The notes under the pieces were generated by a model, which saw only the letters and a list, made by a program, of their open reading frames with translations, was not told the origin of the DNA and did no database searches. Position numbers and translations under genes: made by a program. Positions 6,901-9,919 of a DNA stretch of 9,919 nt are shown in pieces; position 1 is the first letter of the stretch; each line of letters begins with the position of its first letter. Origin of the DNA: Anaerolineae bacterium (lineage in GTDB: Bacteria; Chloroflexota; Anaerolineae; 4572-78; J111); NCBI GenBank assembly GCA_020433835.1, contig JAGRBY010000237.1, positions 1 through 9,919 of the forward strand. Direction: 5' to 3'.

Positions 6901-8739
6901 TTATCGGGTGGACAAAAAACTGGCGACGGCCTCGGCCCGTTCGTAGGTGCGTTCAGTCAACGATTGGACGGCATTTTCAAAACTTTCCAGACCGTCTTCC
7001 TTGGCCACATACGGCCCAATAAGTTCGGCTAAATCCTGATATTTTTCCGCTAATTGGTCGGGAATAAAAACATCGCGATTAATTTCTGCAAGATAATCCA
7101 TATAGAGGTCGTAATACGTCGGATCATCTAAGAGATAGCGGATGAGCGGCCAATTATCCCCAACGTCTGCTTTGTCGAGAGAACTGCTGCGACCTCCTCC
7201 CGGACCACCCCTACCTCTTCCTTCGGCTCTGGGATTTGCTTCTTCGGCGGGCGACGGCTCCGTTTGCGTGGTGCCATCCTCTGCCGATGGTTCTGCTTGC
7301 GCTGACGGGTCGCCGACCGGCATTGGCCGCGGACCACCGCCGCCACCGCCCGGCCCACCGCTGCCGCCCAGCACTTGATTATGATCCCAAGAAAACCAGG
7401 TCAATTGATCGGTGGCGGGGTTGTGATAGAGATAAAAATTATGACTCATTCCCCCATACGTATCCCAATGTTGAATAGTTGCACTGAGAGCCAACCATTT
7501 CAGAAAACTATTGACATCGAAAACCGCCTCTAAATCCGAGCGCCACGCTTCCGGGTCGGTGGTACGCTGCGGGGAATGAAGGACGTTATAAAGATTTTCA
7601 ATATCGCTCCAATCCGCCTCATCCTCATTATTTTCCTTCTGGAAACTGGTTTCAATCTGGTCAAACGTGCCTTCGGCTAAGCTGGCACCACCGCCGTCGC
7701 CTTCATAGATATTACCTTTGTCATCGCCAAAGTAATGTTCGATAGCCGTATCATCAGGCACCTCAACAGCCGTGTATAATCCCAAATCTACCGGCCCTTC
7801 GCCATAATCAAGCGTGATGTTATAGTAACCCGTCTCCGAAGCAGCCAAACCGGCAGCTTCTAGAAGATCGTAAGTGATGGCGTTATTCATATAGGTGCTA
7901 TCACCAAAATCATTGGCTAAGGATAGCTGCTTAAAACCATAAAAACGCTGGTTATCGATTTCAGGATAAATATCTTCAAATTCATCAAAATCTAACTTGA
8001 GCGGCAGATTAGATGAACCACTATTCCACGAACTCATCAGCGATGAATTGCCTTTATAACGGACACCGACATTAGTCCAGATATTGCCATCAAATTCGAG
8101 CGTTGCCGGCACCCACATCGGGTTCTCTCCGCCACCAAAGCCGGGACCACCGAAACCGCCAGGCCCGCCACCCCCGGATCGCCCAAAGGCTTGACCGGGA
8201 GGATTTCCTTCGGCCAATTCCGGCGGCGCGAAGCCTGCCGGGGGTGGATCGCCTGCCGGAGAGCCGTTTTCTTCCGCTTCAGAGTTAGAATTACCAGGCC
8301 GTTGGAAATCTTCCGGTAATGGTTCGTTATTTTGTCCAAAATTCGCGCCGGGCGGTCCTCCGCCGCCGGGACCGCCTCTGCCGCCGCGCGTACCTGGCTC
8401 GCCGTATAATTCGATCATATTGGCTTGCATAGCTGCCCAATCTTCCGGATCGATAGTAATCGTTATCTCGTTAACCTTATCTTGCGGGAAAACGATATCG
8501 TAATTGGGGTCGGCTTTGTTGCTGTGGCTTTCTTCGCCCCAACCAGCCGGACGTTCGCTGGTTTCTGCGTCATCGTCACGCTCAGCCGTGGCTGTGCTCG
8601 TTTCAGCCGCAGTGGCTACCTCTATCGGTTGATTTGAAACGGCAGCCGCACTGCCGGTACTTTCAGCCGGGGGTGATGAACAAGCCGACGTTATCCATAA
8701 AACGACAGTTACAATTAAAATGAATTTACTGAATTGCAT
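6901..8739 (-). CDS. CotH-family (spore-coat kinase-like) lipoprotein with Gly/Pro-rich inserts
   Basis: The protein has 612 residues. The start ATG has AGGG 7 bp upstream and opens a signal peptide ending in ITSAC, so Cys20 is a probable lipidation site, although Thr at -3 is not ideal for a lipobox. Residues 21-78 are a Ser/Thr/Ala/Glu-rich linker. The CotH region starts near 81 (DIVFPQDKVNEITITI) and continues at 206-460 and 520-612, with YKGNSS at 228-233, LKLDFD at 247-252, NFYLY at 434-438 and WDHNQVLGG at 451-459. CotH proteins are atypical secreted protein kinases best known from Bacillus spore coats; here the substrate is unknown and no sporulation gene is nearby. Two low-complexity Gly/Pro inserts, about 117-205 and 458-519, break the fold. 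In the WD motif the usual second acidic residue is Asn454, so activity is uncertain. It is probably monocistronic and ends at the bidirectional terminator. Confidence 0.85.
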   Translation of the reverse strand: MQFSKFILIVTVVLWITSACSSPPAESTGSAAAVSNQPIEVATAAETSTATAERDDDAETSERPAGWGEESHSNKADPNYDIVFPQDKVNEITITIDPEDWAAMQANMIELYGEPGTRGGRGGPGGGGPPGANFGQNNEPLPEDFQRPGNSNSEAEENGSPAGDPPPAGFAPPELAEGNPPGQAFGRSGGGGPGGFGGPGFGGGENPMWVPATLEFDGNIWTNVGVRYKGNSSLMSSWNSGSSNLPLKLDFDEFEDIYPEIDNQRFYGFKQLSLANDFGDSTYMNNAITYDLLEAAGLAASETGYYNITLDYGEGPVDLGLYTAVEVPDDTAIEHYFGDDKGNIYEGDGGGASLAEGTFDQIETSFQKENNEDEADWSDIENLYNVLHSPQRTTDPEAWRSDLEAVFDVNSFLKWLALSATIQHWDTYGGMSHNFYLYHNPATDQLTWFSWDHNQVLGGSGGPGGGGGGPRPMPVGDPSAQAEPSAEDGTTQTEPSPAEEANPRAEGRGRGGPGGGRSSSLDKADVGDNWPLIRYLLDDPTYYDLYMDYLAEINRDVFIPDQLAEKYQDLAELIGPYVAKEDGLESFENAVQSLTERTYERAEAVASFLSTR

Positions 8740-9160
8740 CGTTTAGCCCTGTTATAATCGCGTGCTCTGTATTAAATAGAGATTGAAAGTGATGGTGTGT
8801 AGCTGTTTTATAAAGGGTAACAGTTAAATATGCAGATTTGATGCAGAATTGTTTGATTTGTTGTTAAGATGGCTACTTCTTTCTAAAAAAAGTGGCGAGG
8901 GCTGGGGTAGCACCGATTAAACTGAGGAAAGGAGAGATACTGAGGATCGACAAAATAATAGACAGAACCTTCGGCAAGATTTACCGAATTATGAAAAATA
9001 AAATCGTGATAATCTTGTTAATTCTGTCTAATTTTCTTCACCACAGTTTAATGCCGAGCTACCGTGGCCCATCTTGCTATGTGCAATTATTTCTTTGCCG
9101 TCACCACGTTCGATAGGTAGCGCATCGTTTCTACTGCTGACAGTGGGAAAGAGAGAAGAG
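8740..9160. other. Intergenic region upstream of the CotH-family gene
   Basis: This 421-bp gap lies between two minus-strand genes and should carry the promoter of the CotH-family gene. A weak minus-strand candidate is TGCATA (8834-8829), 16 bp before TATAAA (8812-8807), but the -35 match is poor. There is an inverted repeat, TAGACAGAA at 8959-8967 with TTCTGTCTA at 9022-9030, enclosing a small hairpin, TTCGG 8970-8974 with CCGAA 8984-8988. A 41-codon plus-strand frame from ATG 8991 has a hydrophobic start but no ribosome binding site. I see no clear terminator for the decarboxylase gene. Confidence 0.5.
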
Positions 9161-9919
9161 TTACTTACCGTGCAGCCGTTTGATGCCCGTTGCAAAACGG
9201 TCTAAAGTTTGCGAAATAACGCCGCGCGGCAGCATGACCTCGATCAGTTGAAACCGGCCTCGCTCTTGACCCGCCTGATCGAGCGCTTGCTTGAGTTCGG
9301 CCCGCGTGGTGACGCGCACACCGCGCCCGCCGAGCGCATCGGCCAAAGCGGCGAACTGCCAATCGTCTAAATTATTAAATGCCGATGTTGGCTGGAACGT
9401 ACGCAGCATTTCCCAACTGGAATTATTAAACAGGATCACAATCGGGTCCCAACCGTAGCGACGGCAGTTGCCCAGCTCCCAACCGGTCATTTGAAACGCG
9501 CCGTCGCCCACTAAAATCAAGGGACGCCGTCCGGTAGCGGCTTGCACCCCTAAACCGGCCGGAATACCGAAACCCATTGTGGCGTAATAGCCGGGCGCTA
9601 CCAATTCGGTGTTTTCCATATCGAGCGCCGTAAAAAGGCAGTCGCCAATGTCTGAAGCGATGGGCATACGGCCATGGTCGGCCATAAAATCGTTTACGGC
9701 CGTGGCGATATCGGTTGGGGATAGCGGTGCATCGTCGGCCTGTAAATGGCGGGGATACGTGTAGCCCGACTGCGACGGTAACGGTTGAACATCGCTGCCC
9801 AGACGCTGAAGCAAGGCATCGACCAAAGCCGACAGCGGAATATGGGGATAGGTATGAAAACCGAGGCTGACCTGCCCATCGACGGCATCGATCATATAGC
9901 GCCGGGCAATTTGTTTGTG
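9161..9919 (-). CDS. ipdC: Indolepyruvate/phenylpyruvate decarboxylase-like ThDP enzyme, C-terminal part
   Basis: The frame is open through the right edge (eight codons before the first internal ATG), so this is the last 252 codons of a protein whose family is usually about 550 residues. The thiamine diphosphate-binding motif is clear: GDG at 9508-9500, then 24 residues, then NN at 9427-9422. The surrounding WELGNCRR, NNSSWEMLRTFQP and the C-terminal LPRGVIS resemble, from memory, the Azospirillum IpdC/phenylpyruvate decarboxylase group more than acetolactate synthase or yeast-type pyruvate decarboxylase. The expected reaction is non-oxidative decarboxylation of an aromatic 2-oxo acid to its aldehyde, as in indole-3-acetic acid synthesis or Ehrlich-type amino acid breakdown. 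The N-terminal residues that set substrate range are outside the window, so the symbol is tentative. The stop is TAA at 9163-9161. The gene is on the same strand as the CotH-family gene but 421 bp away from it. Confidence 0.85.
   Translation of the reverse strand, partial: HKQIARRYMIDAVDGQVSLGFHTYPHIPLSALVDALLQRLGSDVQPLPSQSGYTYPRHLQADDAPLSPTDIATAVNDFMADHGRMPIASDIGDCLFTALDMENTELVAPGYYATMGFGIPAGLGVQAATGRRPLILVGDGAFQMTGWELGNCRRYGWDPIVILFNNSSWEMLRTFQPTSAFNNLDDWQFAALADALGGRGVRVTTRAELKQALDQAGQERGRFQLIEVMLPRGVISQTLDRFATGIKRLHGK

Noticed and set aside
7142..7378. Proline-rich plus-strand frame
   Set aside because: It is the antisense image of the Gly/Pro-rich insert in the CotH-family gene.
8892..9116. 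Plus-strand open frame of 74 codons, or 41 codons from ATG 8991
   Set aside because: There is no ribosome binding site at either start; the hydrophobic stretch is explained by AT-rich sequence, and it overlaps an inverted repeat.
9130..9150. Hairpin CTACTG/CAGTGG as terminator of the decarboxylase gene
   Set aside because: The stem is short and mismatched, with no T-run on the minus strand.

Overview
The window looks like a chromosomal stretch from a Chloroflexota bacterium, probably of the Anaerolineae/Caldilineae type. This is inference, not proof. It rests on a secreted repeat protein ending in a FLPLIIK-type tail, a very large tandem-cyclase/STAND-ATPase/TPR protein of a kind common in that phylum, a glycine-rich CotH lipoprotein, and roughly 50% GC with many dispersed palindromic elements.

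Layout. 1-707 has no supportable gene; it ends in an 81-bp inverted-repeat element just before the first gene. 708-2393 (+) encodes a secreted protein with three cysteine-containing repeats. 2400-2514 is a 115-bp MITE-like element with 13-bp terminal inverted repeats and a 5-bp target duplication. 2543-6583 (+) encodes a 1346-residue protein with two class III nucleotidyl cyclase domains, an AAA/STAND ATPase and a TPR array, built like eukaryotic soluble adenylyl cyclase. 6575-6734 is a long palindromic element that overlaps the cyclase stop codon. 6825-6862 is a bidirectional terminator. 6901-8739 (-) encodes a CotH-family lipoprotein. 8740-9160 is non-coding as far as I can see. 9161-9919 (-) is the C-terminal part of a thiamine-diphosphate 2-oxo-acid decarboxylase of the indolepyruvate/phenylpyruvate type; its N-terminal half lies beyond the window.

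How it fits together. If the MITE and one copy of its target duplication are removed, the secreted repeat protein and the cyclase lie 29 bp apart on the same strand with a ribosome binding site between them. They were probably an operon before the insertion. The cyclase is the most informative gene: domain 1 keeps the metal-binding aspartates but has lost the transition-state Asn/Arg, and domain 2 has the reverse pattern. The two should pair within one chain to make a single catalytic site and a degenerate partner site. The CotH and decarboxylase genes run the other way and show no clear functional link to the first two. I found no CRISPR array, rRNA, tRNA or complete insertion sequence.
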